A stretch of 64,000 nt of DNA from Siphonodentalium dalli (taxonomy: Eukaryota > Mollusca > Scaphopoda > Gadilida > Siphonodentaliidae), in assembly GCA_032622095.1 (NCBI GenBank), contig CP136065.1:99517343-99581342 (forward strand), in the 5' to 3' direction. This document shows positions 1 through 13,200 of this stretch, in pieces; within the stretch, counting starts at the first letter, position 1, and the number at the start of each line of letters is the position of its first letter. A model generated the notes under the pieces. The model searched no databases. It was not told the DNA's origin and worked only from the letters and a program-made list of their open reading frames with translations. Made by a program: the position numbers and the translations under genes.

Positions 1-715
1 AATTTCATTCATTTAATAACGTTTGACTCTGGAATGGCCAAATTGTTTGATATTTAACTTTGTTTTTATTTAAAAAAAAATTATTTTCAAGTGACAAATT
101 TCCCCCCACTTTTCATAGTTTGATCCTGAAATTGCCAGAAAAATGTTTTTTTTTTTATAATTCCCTTTTTTTTTTTATTAAAATATATTTTTTTCCAAGC
201 AACATATTTTTTTAATCACACAATTGATTATTTGATCCTGAAATGGCGAGAAAAATGACTTGAGATTTAAATTTGTTTTTATTTAATTTCATTCTTTCAA
301 ATGTGCCGGTCTGGATAGCTACCCACAACCCAGCACCTCCAGACAAAAAAATTGACTCATGGTTTCATTGCTTATTTTGCTTTATAAAGTCATGAAACGA
401 ATTTTCCAGAACATGATGTAGCCCAGTATAGTCAAACCCCCCCCCCCCCCAACCAGCGCCTACTTGAGAAAAATCATGGTTTTATTGCTTATTTTGCTTT
501 ATATAGTCACGAAACAATGAGAAATTAACTTCTTCTGAGAAAATGTTGTTTGAGTCAGGGTTTGGGTGGGGGTAAGATATCCAGGCTAGGAAGGGAAGAC
601 GTCCAGGACCTACATGACAAAAAATCATCTTGGGGGGGTTTTATTGATTATTTTGCTTTATAGTCATGAAATGGCAAGAAATAGACTTCTCCTGAGAAGG
701 TGATGTATGGAACTA
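1..715. repeat. Low-complexity dispersed repeat (T-rich modules)
   Basis: This stretch repeats the theme 'tttgatcctgaaatggc..gaaaaatg', with poly-T tracts and a poly-C tract near 428-440. The same module ('tcctgaaatggccagaaaaatg') occurs at 59815-60073 next to the assembly gap, so it is a dispersed family. No gene is visible. Confidence 0.6.
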
Positions 716-1024
716 ATCTGCATAAAATGACAAAATAATGATTTTTGTTCACTATTTTTAAAGCAAACGCTTTTTTATGGTCGTTATTGTTGTCACATTT
801 TTGTATATAATAATAAAAAAGAATGAGTCAGAGGAAAATTGGAAAACAAAACTTGAACCCCATACAATGCTGAGGATGCGGCCCATTTTGGGAGGGGCTG
901 GTGTGTTTACCCTGAACATAGATATTATATTATTTAGCGTAATAACACTCCAGTATTTACTTTTTCATCTCAACGAATGGAAGAAGCCATGGTATACTGT
1001 ATAGATCTGTATTTCACTGTTTGA

Positions 1025-1189
1025 TCACATTAAAATCATTTTCACAAAGATGATACATGCAGATACGTAGACAGCATAGCCACCCAAGAAGCCCTTCTGG
1101 TAGTTCAGCCAGAAACGTAATTCGTACTCTTCTTGTGGGACTTGAAAGCAGAAATCTGCGAAAGCGGTCACGTATCCCATGCATTTCAT
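1025..1189 (-). CDS. Possible 54-residue C-terminal coding fragment with a membrane-like end
   Basis: The minus strand reads MKCMGYVTAFADFCFQ, then VPQEEYELRFWLNYQ, then KGFLGGYAVYVSACIIFVKM, and ends at TGA (1025-1027). The frame stays open upstream to about 1240, so the ATG at 1189 need not be the true start; this may be a terminal exon. The amino-acid mix (aromatics, a charged PQEEYELRFW stretch, then about 20 hydrophobic residues) looks coding and suggests a C-terminal membrane segment. I do not recognise the family. It lies on the same strand as the HERC gene but does not resemble HERC spacer or HECT sequence. The plus-strand frame over the same bases looks like its antisense shadow. Supported by composition only, so confidence is low. 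Confidence 0.35.
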   Translation of the reverse strand: MKCMGYVTAFADFCFQVPQEEYELRFWLNYQKGFLGGYAVYVSACIIFVKMILM

Positions 1190-2516
1190 ATCAACAATAG
1201 GTTGAAAGTTAATAAATTTCGAAGTTCCCGTGGACCTACATGTAGATCATGCCACGAATACCTACTCCAGAGGCATGGGAGTAGAGATTCATGGCATGAT
1301 CTGCTGTGGTCCTATTCTGACAGTCACAGGGACACACGAACTTCGTCCAAATATGTACGAATTTACTCAGGAGCTGTTGGCCACACGAATAATTCATGTC
1401 GTATTATTCAATGTTTTATTACACACATAAATACATTCCGAATTCACGATTTCCAACGAAAACGAAACATGTTTGTGAACTAAAACAAAACCACGCAGAA
1501 ACCGATTTCGATAACACAATGTCAACAGAATGCCGCAAAGGTGATTAATGACATCACGGGTCAAAAATAAATTACACCCAATCTGCAGTTTGCGTTTACA
1601 GCTGTGCGCATGCCAGGGGGTTTCCTGGAATGCGAATCGATAGCGGCTAATCTTGGGACGATTAATTTCGTTCTCAGAACGACTCTGTTGGTCTAATAAG
1701 CGGGGAAATGGGTAAAATATGAACTTCGCGACGGCGACTTTAAACATTTTAAATTATATGTTACATGCATATTCAAGGCTTAATTAATATTTCTCTTCAA
1801 CAAGTCTTGCACATGCTGAATTCAATTATTATAGTTGAATATAGATATTGCTATATCATATGTTTGATGAAAGAGGCAATAACAATAAATCAGATATTAC
1901 AGATAATGGTGAAAAATATAGTGGCACACAGTTAATCATACCACATATGTTTTGTAAAATAATAACGAAAGGGCCGATCGTGATCGGAAGATGTTTAGCC
2001 CATACCTTCAACCAAACCAACTCGATCTAGACTGAATATATGGCTGTAGAAGTAATGTGGAGATGATTGGAAAGATATATTATGGGGTTTCCGTCATTTA
2101 CTTGTATATGTACAAACATAATACTGATTGATCAGAAGAAGTATTGCATTGGACAGCAGGTGTTCATGTTATGGTTATAGGTAGGGTTAAAAGTTTTAAA
2201 ACTGATAAATCAATACCAAGATCTATAAAGGTGAAGAGTGTGTCATGATTAGTCTGGACGTGAATTATGAGAGTGATCAGGAGAACAATATTTTACTTAT
2301 CAATTGGATAGCATATCTCTACTGAACGGGGTTAATATGTGTGTACAAGGTTGATCTTTTGAGGCAAAATCAACCAAATGACACCAACTATACAGGGATG
2401 TGTCATCATAGACTTAGCCACGAAATATAAACACAATCTGATAGCAAATATTGAATTATTAAATCAGATATCATGTCTATGGTCTCTGGAAGGGGATATT
2501 ATTTCCCAAAATATTA
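1190..2516. other. Stretch without a supported gene
   Basis: There are short open frames on both strands but no splice-consistent coding series. About 45 bp at 1962-2010 (including 'ccgatcgtgatcgg') recurs inverted at 44095-44140, so part of this is a dispersed repeat. No HERC exon was recognised here. Confidence 0.4.
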
Positions 2517-3892
2517 GGCCTAAACAAATAATACCTTTGTTTCCGCTAACGAGCTAAAAAAAATTAGGGTAGGCTTAACTTTTTTTTTTTGTTAACTTTT
2601 TTTCTTCTTCAGTATCTTTAAAAATAACTGTATAATACTTGTCAATAACCCAAACTATGCACTTCTTAGCCCCAATCAGGTTAACCCAGATGACAGAGGA
2701 ACTAGAAACTCCAATTCAATCTTACATATGCTTTAATATTTACATATATACTAGTCTATATACTAAGATAGTCTTTGATAATCCTAATATTTCCTATATG
2801 GTCTGGCGACAACTGGAGTCAGTCCAGCACCACTGCACTGTTCACATATTGGAGTGACCGTCTTGTACCGACCTCTTAAGGATGGCTTCACAACACCACC
2901 TTCTCCGCATTCAGTGAAGGATCTAGGTATTTTTTGGGGACACCTGTTTTTGGGCAATGATATGCCGAAGGCATAACCTGAAGGCCTGATCGGAGGAATG
3001 TTTGGGAAGGGTGACCCCCTGATGATGGTGGGGGTTCTTCCCCTGGAAAAATTTTGAAAATCCATTGCATTTAGATCTAATCTAAGGCTCTTTGAGTCAG
3101 TATTTTGAATTTTACAGAGAGGTCAATTTTATCAAGTTTCTCAAGCATAACTTTGGAACTTTTTATATATGTATGGATTGGAAATGCTTATAAGTTATTG
3201 TCAGATATCTTTTGGTTTTATCGGAAGCCTTATCCTGCTTGAAATTAGACTTGCCATCATCACTCTAATTCATAAATAGGCTATTTTATAAAATTCAAGT
3301 GAGACACATACCGTACATAATATACTACATGTACATGTAATACAGAAATCCTACATGTACATGTAGTACAGAAACAATGTACATGTATTAAGATAGTAAT
3401 GACTATATATGGTACTAATCTCTATGTTAATTTTTCATTTGGTATTATGAGATCCCACTTGATAACCAGGTTGATTTGATCAAATTGTTAATGTTCCTGT
3501 GCTGTAATTGATTGAAATACTGAAGTCTGAACGCTGAATGATAACATACCGTACCTGAACTCAAATTATTTGAAGTTTTCACAGATGAAAGCTAGATAAA
3601 GCCAAACATACTTTACAGTATGATTCCAACTGTTAAACTTAAATCTTTTTGTAAACTTAAATTTCTTATGTCAATATATATAAATATATAAATGGTTTTC
3701 ATCTTGTTATGATATGAATTGGGACCTAAATTAAAAAAAAAAAAAAAATTTAATAAAAAATATTTTTTTGCTTCTTTTTTTTTTTTGGTCCAATTTTTTT
3801 TGTTTTTGCAATGGCAATAAAAAGTTTAGGGTCGGCGGTTTAAAATAGGGTCGGTCGGGTTAGCGGAAACAAACGTATTTTTTGTTTAGGCC
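2517..3892. mobile_element. TTA-flanked TIR transposon, PIF/Harbinger-like, non-autonomous (copy 1)
   Basis: The element starts GGCCTAAACAAA at 2517 and ends TTTGTTTAGGCC at 3892. It is flanked by the 3-bp direct repeat TTA (2514-2516 and 3893-3895). The inverted ends extend through 'gtttccgctaac'. A 3-bp TWA target duplication with GGCC-type ends is typical of PIF/Harbinger elements; that assignment is by rule, not by a transposase. The longest internal frame (minus, 2784-3065, 93 codons) looks like shadow coding. A second element with related ends and the same TSD lies at 28258-30135. Confidence 0.7.
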
Positions 3893-4111
3893 TTAAATTG
3901 ACTGATCAACACAAATTAATTTTTTAAAAAGCATGTGACTGGCCACATGCAATAAGTCAATACCATACATGTAGAATACTCTGTGTTACAATAGAACCAA
4001 AATAAACTTCTACAAATATGATCCATCGCGCATTGAATAACAGATTAATCGTTACAGCCATGGAATTCAGGACGTGCCAGACCTGTTCAAGTTGAAGATA
4101 ACAAGACTTAC

Positions 4112-4242
4112 TCTGTCAGCTCTATAGATGGAGCAGTATCACAGGCTGAGAGCTTGTCAATAAATTCTTTTGAACAACACGAAATCTGCTTTTTCCTCTT
4201 CTGGAAATCTCTGTGATCCATGGAAATCTGTGAGTTATCAGC
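4112..4242 (-). CDS. HERC4-like: HERC-like gene exon 9 (start of the spacer)
   Basis: Acceptor 'ttattctgatag', donor GACAGA|gtaagt. Starting in phase 0 it encodes ADNSQISMDHRDFQKRKKQ, ISCCSKEFIDKLSACDTA and PSIELT. It follows PDE directly in frame and corresponds to the stretch after the RLD in small HERC proteins (K-Q-I followed by a helix). Phase 2 out; the next exon was not found in the window. Confidence 0.75.
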
Positions 4243-7200
4243 CTATCAGAATAAAAGCATCATAATTAGGAATAAACATTAGTGGATTCTCCCATTTAGT
4301 CAAGTCTGCAAATAGTCTGTCTGTCATTTGCAGAATGAGGTTCACAGATGGTGAATTTAATGACACTATTCTCAACAGTGAGCTAACGTCACCAAATGCA
4401 CCCTCTGGGGACCTCATTCTGCCCAGGCCTCATCTTCTGGGAAGAATCTATAGTCTCAAATTAACCTTGTTTTTAGTTACTTTTTCCCTTCTCTTCAGTT
4501 TCTATTTCCCGAATTTGCAGAAGATAACATGCAATATCGAGGTGACTAATGGGTGAACATCACCAACTTGAACCGGGGAACTTCAATCTGATCGAGGTCT
4601 CTCATAGCAGTTGAGGCCTAAGCAGAATGATGTCTCCCAGAGGGTGAATTTGGTGACGTGATAGCGTTACTAAATTCACCCTTTGGAGACCTCATTCTGC
4701 AATGACAGACAGAGATTGATTCAGTCCACAAAATGTACACTGTAATGGTCTATTCGATATTGTTATTCAGGTTGGATATTTGTCGCTAAAATATGCATTC
4801 GAGAACTTAAGTTTTTGTTCTTGATTAGCCAGCATCGGCCGCTGACGAGTGAACAAAGTTGAATGGAGCGTGTTACAATTGAAGATGCACATCAAATATG
4901 TCACCACGAAGCTAGGAGCCATGTAATCAAGTGCAATTGCAAGTTGTTTACATCGATTAATAGAGAGCTGTTCAGGTGCTGCTCCAAGAAAATGCATTCT
5001 CTTATATATACAAGTCTCCCATAGGGAGCATCGCATATATAAGAGAATACATTGGCCTAACAATATTTACCTTGACCTTGTTAGCCAGTGCATTCTCTTA
5101 TATATGTGAGGCTCCTGATGGGAGACTCGCATATATAAGATAATACACTGTCACAGGATCTTTAATGATGCACCAGCACAGCTCCCATCATGAAAAGGTT
5201 AATATTGCTGTGCCAATTCATGAAATAAAGTGAAACAACTTATCTAGCTAGCTGGCTTATTTCTTAATTACTTAATTACTATTGATTGAATAAGTCCCTT
5301 GAGAAAGCACAGTTGTTTTTAAAGAAGGAAGACATGTTGCCTTAATTGAAAAAGTTAAATGACAACTTGAGTCACAATTGACGGACATTTGTTCATCAAG
5401 CATTGTTCTTCAAGCATATGCTTGTTCCCAAAAAACTATCTATTTTTGGAAATATTTTGAACATGTATATAGATATATTAAAGGTAATAAAAGGTCGGCT
5501 GACCATAGTGTCCCCCGACAACGTGGCAAGTCGATGCCGCTTTGTTAACGAATTTTTTTTAAATGTTGAAATGTCGAAAGGGTTAATAACTCCGTAAAAA
5601 AATAACTTTTCCGTCATCTATATACATGTTGCACATCTCCAATCTGTGGGTAACAATACTCTGAAGTTTCAAATATCTACGATCAAAACTGTAGGAGGAG
5701 TTGATTACACCATGAAGGTACCCTCATACAGAAAATTATTAAAAAAAATTCAAAGTCGAAAGGCCCATAACTCTGGTAAAAATCATTGGATCAAACTCAA
5801 ATTCGAACTTGACCTGTATTTTGATATGAACAACCCACAAAAAAAAAGAATTTCCAATTAAACAATCCAAACTTGAGTTATCATCCGGAAACCAAAGAAA
5901 AAACAAGAAGATTTTAATTTTCTAAGTCGAAAAGCCCACAACTCTGAGAAAAATCATCGGATCAAACTCAAATTCGAACTTGACCTGTATTTTTATATCA
6001 GTGACTCACACAAAAACGGAATTTTCAATTGAACAGTCCAATCTTGAGTTATCATCCGGAAACCAAAGAAAAAAGAAGTAAAATTGAATTTTCTAAGTCC
6101 AAAAAAAGTCCATAAGTCAAGGAAAAATCATCGGATCAAACTCAAATTTGAACTCAACCTGTATCTTGATATGACTGATCCACATAAAATTTGCAATTAA
6201 AGGATCCAAACTTGAGATATCATCCGGAAATATAATTTTTATAATTAAAATTAGTTTTTCCTCAAGGGAAGCCCGAAACTGAACTATATGGATTATTATC
6301 CTCGGCCTTGTGTTATCAGGAGGGTTAAAATTTATTGTCCGTTTATTTGCTTACTCCGGTCAATCAGCGACTCCGGTCAATCAGCGCTCGGATTAGCTCA
6401 CCCATGAATGCGTCCCGTGCAAATCCCGCGCTCTTAACAATTCATCTAGCCAGTTTTATTTCCGACTTTTAATAATAAGATTTGCGAGTCGCGGGGTTGG
6501 GAATGGCACCGCCATGGGAGGGATCTATGATAGTTCAGTTTCGGGCTTCCCTTGAGGAAAAACTAATTATAAAAATTATATTTTTCCGCCAAGGAGAAGC
6601 CCTTCAACTGAACTATATGGATTAGAATACAAGCCCAGGAGAAGGCAACGAGCAATAAATTTAATATTCAAGTTTGACGGGAATGTACTCTTCCAAACAG
6701 ATTTCATGTAAATGTGATTTAGTCATGAATCAGCTTTGATATGTTATGTGAAAGAGCTCATAAATTCAGATTCCAGCATTGCTCAAGCTTGTACCTCCCC
6801 CCTTGTCTTTTGGAATAAACATCCCAGGCAGTGCCATACCATACGTGCCAGCTACTAGTAGAAACCGAGCAGTAGAGACTTCTTCTGCTGCTTTTTTCTC
6901 GTGTCCTGCGATGAGAGTGATGGCGGTATTTACTATTTATATCTTCCCAAATAGAAAGCGCTATTGACGGTACGCGACAGCGAGTCTTCCTCACACAGAA
7001 CAGCCTCCAAAGGCTCGGGTGCTATTGTCCCGGAGGATTGGTTGCCCGAATCTCAGAGAACGGCACTCTGCCTGCCACGGTCTGCTGATGCAGGACCAGG
7101 GGGCGCGAACTGGTACAGCCCGAGGACTGGTACAGTTGTGCAAAGTTTGTGTAATTCATTGTAACAAGATTTGACACATATCCTGTGATGAAGTTTTTAC

Positions 7201-10200
7201 AAGAGATCGACCCGTGTCGTTTCCGTACGCAAAGCGAGTTCCCTAGGAACGACAGAATCCATGACCGACAGTGGGAACCACCGTCGGCCCGAAATCCTTG
7301 CTCATCGTCGTCAAAGCCATCAGACGCCAGGAGAATTATAGAAACTAGAAAGCATGTCAGGATCGACGTCAGCAACAGAACAGCCTGCATCAGGTTGAGG
7401 TAAGGTACTAGAGGGAAGCCCACACAATTGCGCTCGCAGTTAGATTTTAAGGTGTTATTTCCCACCCCAAGGCCAAAATGGCGGAAAAAAGGGAAAATTG
7501 AAAGGATCCGTTTGACCAGGGAAAGCCCACCACCGAATCTCCCAAATGCAGGTGGTCCTGACACGCTGACATAAACGTCGATGACATACCACTACGATCC
7601 CCTGACGGCAGAGGAGCAGGCCTGGACGTATCACTTGGGATGACGATTCCAGGGGGACAAGACCGACCCTCGTAATGGAGTGGGCCACGGCGCCGTGGGG
7701 AAGCGTCAGAAGGCCAGTAGGCTGGTGTGCTTTGTGCGGCACGGGACAACGAGGCTTCCCCACCCAGAACAGTCGCCAAAGGCGCGGGTGCTTGTGTCCT
7801 GGAGGATTGGTTGCCCGAATCTCCGGAGGACGGTACCCTGCCTCCCACGGTCTGCAGAAGACGGGGCTTGCAGCATGACCAGGGGGGACCGAATGGTTCC
7901 TGCCCGAGTTAAGACTGGTACGTTTGCTCGAAATGAAAACCATGGACCAATGTGCCCTCAACCAACTATGACAATATCGCGTATATCAAAGTCGAATCTC
8001 GTTCGACTATAAGCAAGACAAGACATTCTGTTAGTTATTAGCAAGCATAATATACAAAACATTTGTTAGTTATTGCAAAACAAGGTTAATAAGGTAAATT
8101 CCGTTATTTACTATGGCCACGTGATCTTACCTGCTAGAAATTAAACCACAGGTAAGATACTGTCTTTTCTCGGCGAAGAGGACGATGAGATCCGATTTCT
8201 CCTGTGCAAGAACATAGCGGTGTCCTTGCTTATGGTGAGGAGAACGTTTTATACACTAACGGAAAGTCCGCAGATGGTGGAGCAGGCCTGGAATATCCCG
8301 AGGGAGTATGATTCCAGGGGGACAAGACCCACTCTCGTAATGGAGTGGGCCACGGACCGTGGGGAAGAGTCAGAAGTCTCAGTCCTTCCCAGGAGACAGG
8401 AGCAATTGTTCACGCAGCCGTATGCAATTGTAATTTTCTAATTCACGAATATTAAACTGTGCACTGTTCCCTCTTGACAAAATGTGCATGGTCATAGTAA
8501 TCATTGATTCAATATTAAACCATTGGAAGATATATATAAAACCGTTCCCATCGCAGTTAAATTATGGGAATGCGAAAGTGCCATGGAACATGCATGTTTT
8601 GAGGTCTATCCCACAAGACATTGAATTTGAGAAAAACACAACTGATGATTATACAGGCGCAAGTACATCCGTCTTCTGAATTGCGAGAGCAAATGAGAGC
8701 TCGAGCCGCGTTTACATACGGGAAGAACTGAAGTCTGGTTGGCTGGTGCGCTGTTAGTGGCACATGATGAGTCTTCCCCACCCTAAGGCTCAGGAGCTGT
8801 GGCATTCGCCCTTGAAGATTTGTTTTCCAAATCAACGATGGTAGCACCCCGCCAGTCACTGGTACTGGGCAGTGGTCATGCACAATATAAAGGCTTCTTG
8901 CGGAACGGCGCTTTATATGTGTGATGATACAAATGCTTTCATTTGTGTTATTCATTTAGGTTTTCTATTTACCAGATAATCATATGGATATGTAGTAATA
9001 GAAGGAGAAGAGCCATGTTTTGGACTCTTTTGAAATTGGCACTGGCAGGCCTGCCGAATGCAAAATAAATCGTAAGACGTAACGTATTTGTCGGTTGTCT
9101 GGTTGTGCTTAGGTACCCATAGGTTACACAAACTGTTATATTCAGTATCACGAGAGCCACATACAACTTTGACGCGACCTAAATTTCACAACCTCCAGGT
9201 GAACCGAACCGTCGTTCGCTACCAATACGCAGGGCTGCAGTGGTCGTGCACAATATAAATAGAAACGCTGTTCATGTAACTGCACTTTATATGTGTGACA
9301 ATACAAATGCTGTCCTTTCTGTTATTTGCCCGATAATCAATTGGATATGAGGCAATAGAAGGAAAAGAGCCATGTGTTGGTCTCTGATGGAAATTATAGT
9401 GGCAGCGGCCCTGCGCAATATAAATGCATTTCCTGTAACTGTGCTTAATACATGAGTGAAGGCTATTTGACATTTGATCTTTTCTATATGTGGAAATAGA
9501 AGGTAGAGAGCCATGTGATGGACTCTGTTGGAAAGGCTATTGGCAGTGCATCGGGGGCACATGACAATATAAATGCATAGTAGTTCACCTTGACTATTCA
9601 CGGATTGAAAGCGCAGAAGTATGTCGGTATCAGTGAAAATTTACGCCATATTGATATAGTCAGTTCGTATGTCATTGAGCCTTTGAGGCACTGATACCCT
9701 TGTACTAGTATGGAACAATTATGGCTGGCCATACATGTTTTTAAGCTCACCATTTTGTATCATTTAAATTCGTAATTTGAATGTATCGACAAACACTAAT
9801 ATCTGAGGATAACAGTTCAGATGTTGTCTATTTGTTACAGTGAACACATGGAAATGTCAAACATCAAAATCATCAAAAGTATAAACATTGATTGACTGAA
9901 AATTGATTGAGACACTGGCTAGCCAATGAATCATTTCAACACTGCGACCATGCTAGGTCACACGGATATGGTGACTTGCCACAAGTAGGCCAGCCAAAGG
10001 CTCGCATCCAAAAAAAATTCCAAAGAGATCTGACCACGGACGGAAGTATCCTTGGATATTTAAGCAAACTATAGCTGAAGGTTCAGGCTACTGCATTTGC
10101 ATATCTGTGCAGTCATGGAACAGGGAAGCCCATTCTGCAAAATACATTGAGTGATTGCAAAGAAACAAGACACAATTGTCGCCGAAATAACGTCAGAGTA

Positions 10201-13200
10201 CCGATATGAATAGATGGAGATTGCCATTCGACAATGGGAACTCAGGCTTCAAGATTCGACGAGAATCACCGAATCGATTCCCGTAATGATTCTCACAAAA
10301 CTGTACAATTTTCAGTGCCTTATGACTGACATGATCCAGCATTTTATTCTCGTAAAATGAAATGTATTTTGAGCCCTGGAACTTGAAATGAAAATCCTTG
10401 GTGCCCAATCTTGTGTCAGATAATCCTAGTCCCCAATCAAACCAGTTGCACGATTCGTAGCAAGCGGACACTGTCAGTAATACTGGACAGGCATGTAAAG
10501 AAAGAGACTATTCAAGAGACACAGCATTATTAGAACACAGGCCATATAATACTATATGTTATAACAAACATAATCTCATTGTTTGTAACGATTGTTCCGA
10601 TAATACAATGAGGGAAAGGAAATGGAATCGCAAGAACAGAGTCAGAATTTCAAATGAATATCTTGAAGTCGATGTAACGTTTGCGATGTTCCAAGTATCC
10701 AAATACGAGCCCTCATGTTAATAGTAATACATTCGGGCTAGCTAAGATTTGCAAATATTAATCAGTAAGCACAATTAATTATAACGACATGTTGTATATG
10801 TACAATGATGTTCTGTGATAATCATTTACCAAATGTCGGTTAAGTTCCAGTCGCTCAACTTCAACTTACAATTAGTTGAGGCAAAAGAAATTTCATTGGA
10901 TTACAAGTTCTATCTTGTTTATTAATACATGTAAATTATCGCCAAAGGAGACATTTCTGTCCTGGCCAACTTTCTGCGCACTAACAGAGCTGTTGCATAT
11001 ACGATTAGGTAGTGTACATGAAATGAACGTAGCGAGAAGTCGGCGTCATGAAATATAGTTAGCACGAAATTAGGCATACCGTACCACGTGGACTCAGAAA
11101 TCGGACGATTCATGCCACCGTATATGTTGCACAATAATGCAATATAGGTTCGCTACAAGTAAACGATGTGCGTCTGTAGTCATTGTCAAAATGGCCATCA
11201 ATGGCGAAGTTCTCAACGTGATTTTGTCGATTCCAATCCCAAAATTTTCGAGATAAAATGTGTCGATAAAAAACACGGAATTTTTATAAATTGCGTTGCG
11301 CATACTATGAAACGAAGAGTTTCTGCGCGTACTTAAAAATATTAAACGACCGGGTAAGCAACGGATAAATTGCAAGTTTGTTATCAACAATAAATATTGA
11401 GTTGATAAACTCGCAATAGAGAAATACTTCCTTTAGTTAAAACCATGTCTGATAGGTCCAAGGAGAGAAATAAAACTGGCTAGATGAATTGTTAAGAGCG
11501 CGGGATTTGCACGGGACGCATTCATGTGTGAGCTAATCCGAGCGCTGATTGACCGGAGTCGCTGATTGACCGGAGTAAGCAAATAAACGGACAATAAATT
11601 TTAACCCTCCTGATAACACAAGGCCGAGGATAATAATCCATATAGTTCAGTTGAAGGGCTTCTCCTTGGCGGAAAAACCAAAAAAGTGAGAAATTTCTAA
11701 GTAAAAAAAAAGTTGAAAAAAGGAAAATAACTCCACAAAAGAACATCGGATCAAACCCAGAATTGCAGAGCACATGTGTTCTTGGTTAAGACACCTACAT
11801 ACCAAGTTTCAATCAAATCGGATGATCATTACTGGAGTTATAACTCTGGACGGATGGACGGTAGGACGGACGGACAGACGACGGACGGAGCTGATTACGA
11901 TAGTCCCCCGAAAATACAGGGGACAATAAGGGCATAAATGCCATAATTCAATGAGCTAAAATAATTATTTCAGTTGATGAATTTCAAAATTCAATATAGC
12001 AAAGGACATTTTTACAGTTCAAAGACAGGCACAGTTTAATCTCTGATAGGTCAGTACTAACCTCATCAGGAAATGTTATGGCAAAACAGTGGTTTCCTCC
12101 AGCATATATCTCTTTAAGTCTATATTTCTTCTTTGTTTTAGCTCTGCTGTCTGTTTGCATAGAAGAATGACCATCAGGAAGAAGACTAAAACTGGCGACA
12201 ATCGGACTTGATATATTTGTGGTGTTTCCAGTGAGTAGCTGACCGCTGCCATTTAACCCGAATGTGTAGAGCTTGCCTGAGACAGGGCAGTAGGCCATGG
12301 AATGCCGTCTGTAAATTTAGTGACAATAAACGAGATGATGATGGGGTCAATGTCACACGACAGCAATCATAATCGTACCCAGCTTTTCAAATCGGTCACA
12401 AGTGTAGCTAACACATCAAGGGCAATTACATTCATAGATAATTCATTCAGGAAATATAAGCTGCCAACAGATAATAGAAAGTGCAGTATTATTCCTATTC
12501 ATTGGTGGGAAATGTTCAAATAATAAGTTCAACAGACCTATTAAAATTTCCTAAGGGATAGCCACTAATCAACGAGTATTTAGAAAAGAAAGGGTTAACC
12601 ATTTAGCAGGTGAGTACGTCACATATGACGTCATATCCATGGGTGAATATATTTTTGCAAATAATCTGAGTAATATTGTAACATTGGCCTATTGTAAAAA
12701 AAATAAATCATACAAACATTATTAAAAGCATGAATCAATGTAAATAATTAAAATAAAAGACATCCACATGATATGTTCCCATTAAGGAGATGATTTTTCG
12801 AAGTTATTTGCACAGTAACATATTACCCTAGAACTACTGTAAACGACATAATGTCATTCCATCTGCAACCGTACGGCGACATAAATGTCGCTCTATCCAC
12901 CAAAGAGTTAATATCTGATAACCAATGATTGAAATATCTGCTTGGATGCAGATCCAGACCAATAACCAGATACAAGTAATCCAGAATACCAACCATTCAC
13001 TACTACATGAGTGGGGGTATCATAGCCTTTAACCCTTCCATGCCTGAAATTTTGCAAAAACCCTGTGCCAATGCATTCTCTTATATATGCGAGTCACCCA
13101 TAGGGAGCCTCGCATATATAAGAGAATACATTGGCCTAACAATATTTACCTCGACCTTGTAACTCAGTGAATTCTCTTATAAATGCGAAGCTCCCTATGG

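Larger units (their letters stand above)
6581..11677. mobile_element. 5.1-kb TIR/foldback transposon
   Basis: A 44-bp sequence at 6581-6624 (begins tttttccgccaaggag) is repeated perfectly inverted at 11634-11677. The adjoining right subterminal 186 bp (11467-11652) also occurs inverted just outside the left end (6277-6462), with one clear mismatch seen (cccatg/cacatg). Such identity implies recent movement or gene conversion. No transposase was recognised. The interior is unusual: a GC-rich block (about 7.0-7.9 kb), degenerate internal copies, and two coding-looking pieces on the minus strand (7022-7390, 10193-10482). It is inserted inside HERC intron 8 and inside an older modular repeat. Confidence 0.75.

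Noticed and set aside
1133-1483. 116-codon plus-strand frame with CESGHVSHAFH...CRSC, RING-like at first sight
   Set aside because: Cys/His spacing does not fit a RING or zinc-finger pattern, and the antisense frame looks more coding.
2784-3065. 93-codon minus-strand frame in the first TTA-flanked element
   Set aside because: No DDE or Myb-like features of Harbinger proteins could be seen; overlapping frames make it doubtful.
7455-7961. 168-codon minus-strand frame as a gene
   Set aside because: It overlaps GC-rich degenerate internal repeats; composition and overlap with other frames suggest chance openness, although one short stretch is shared with another copy.
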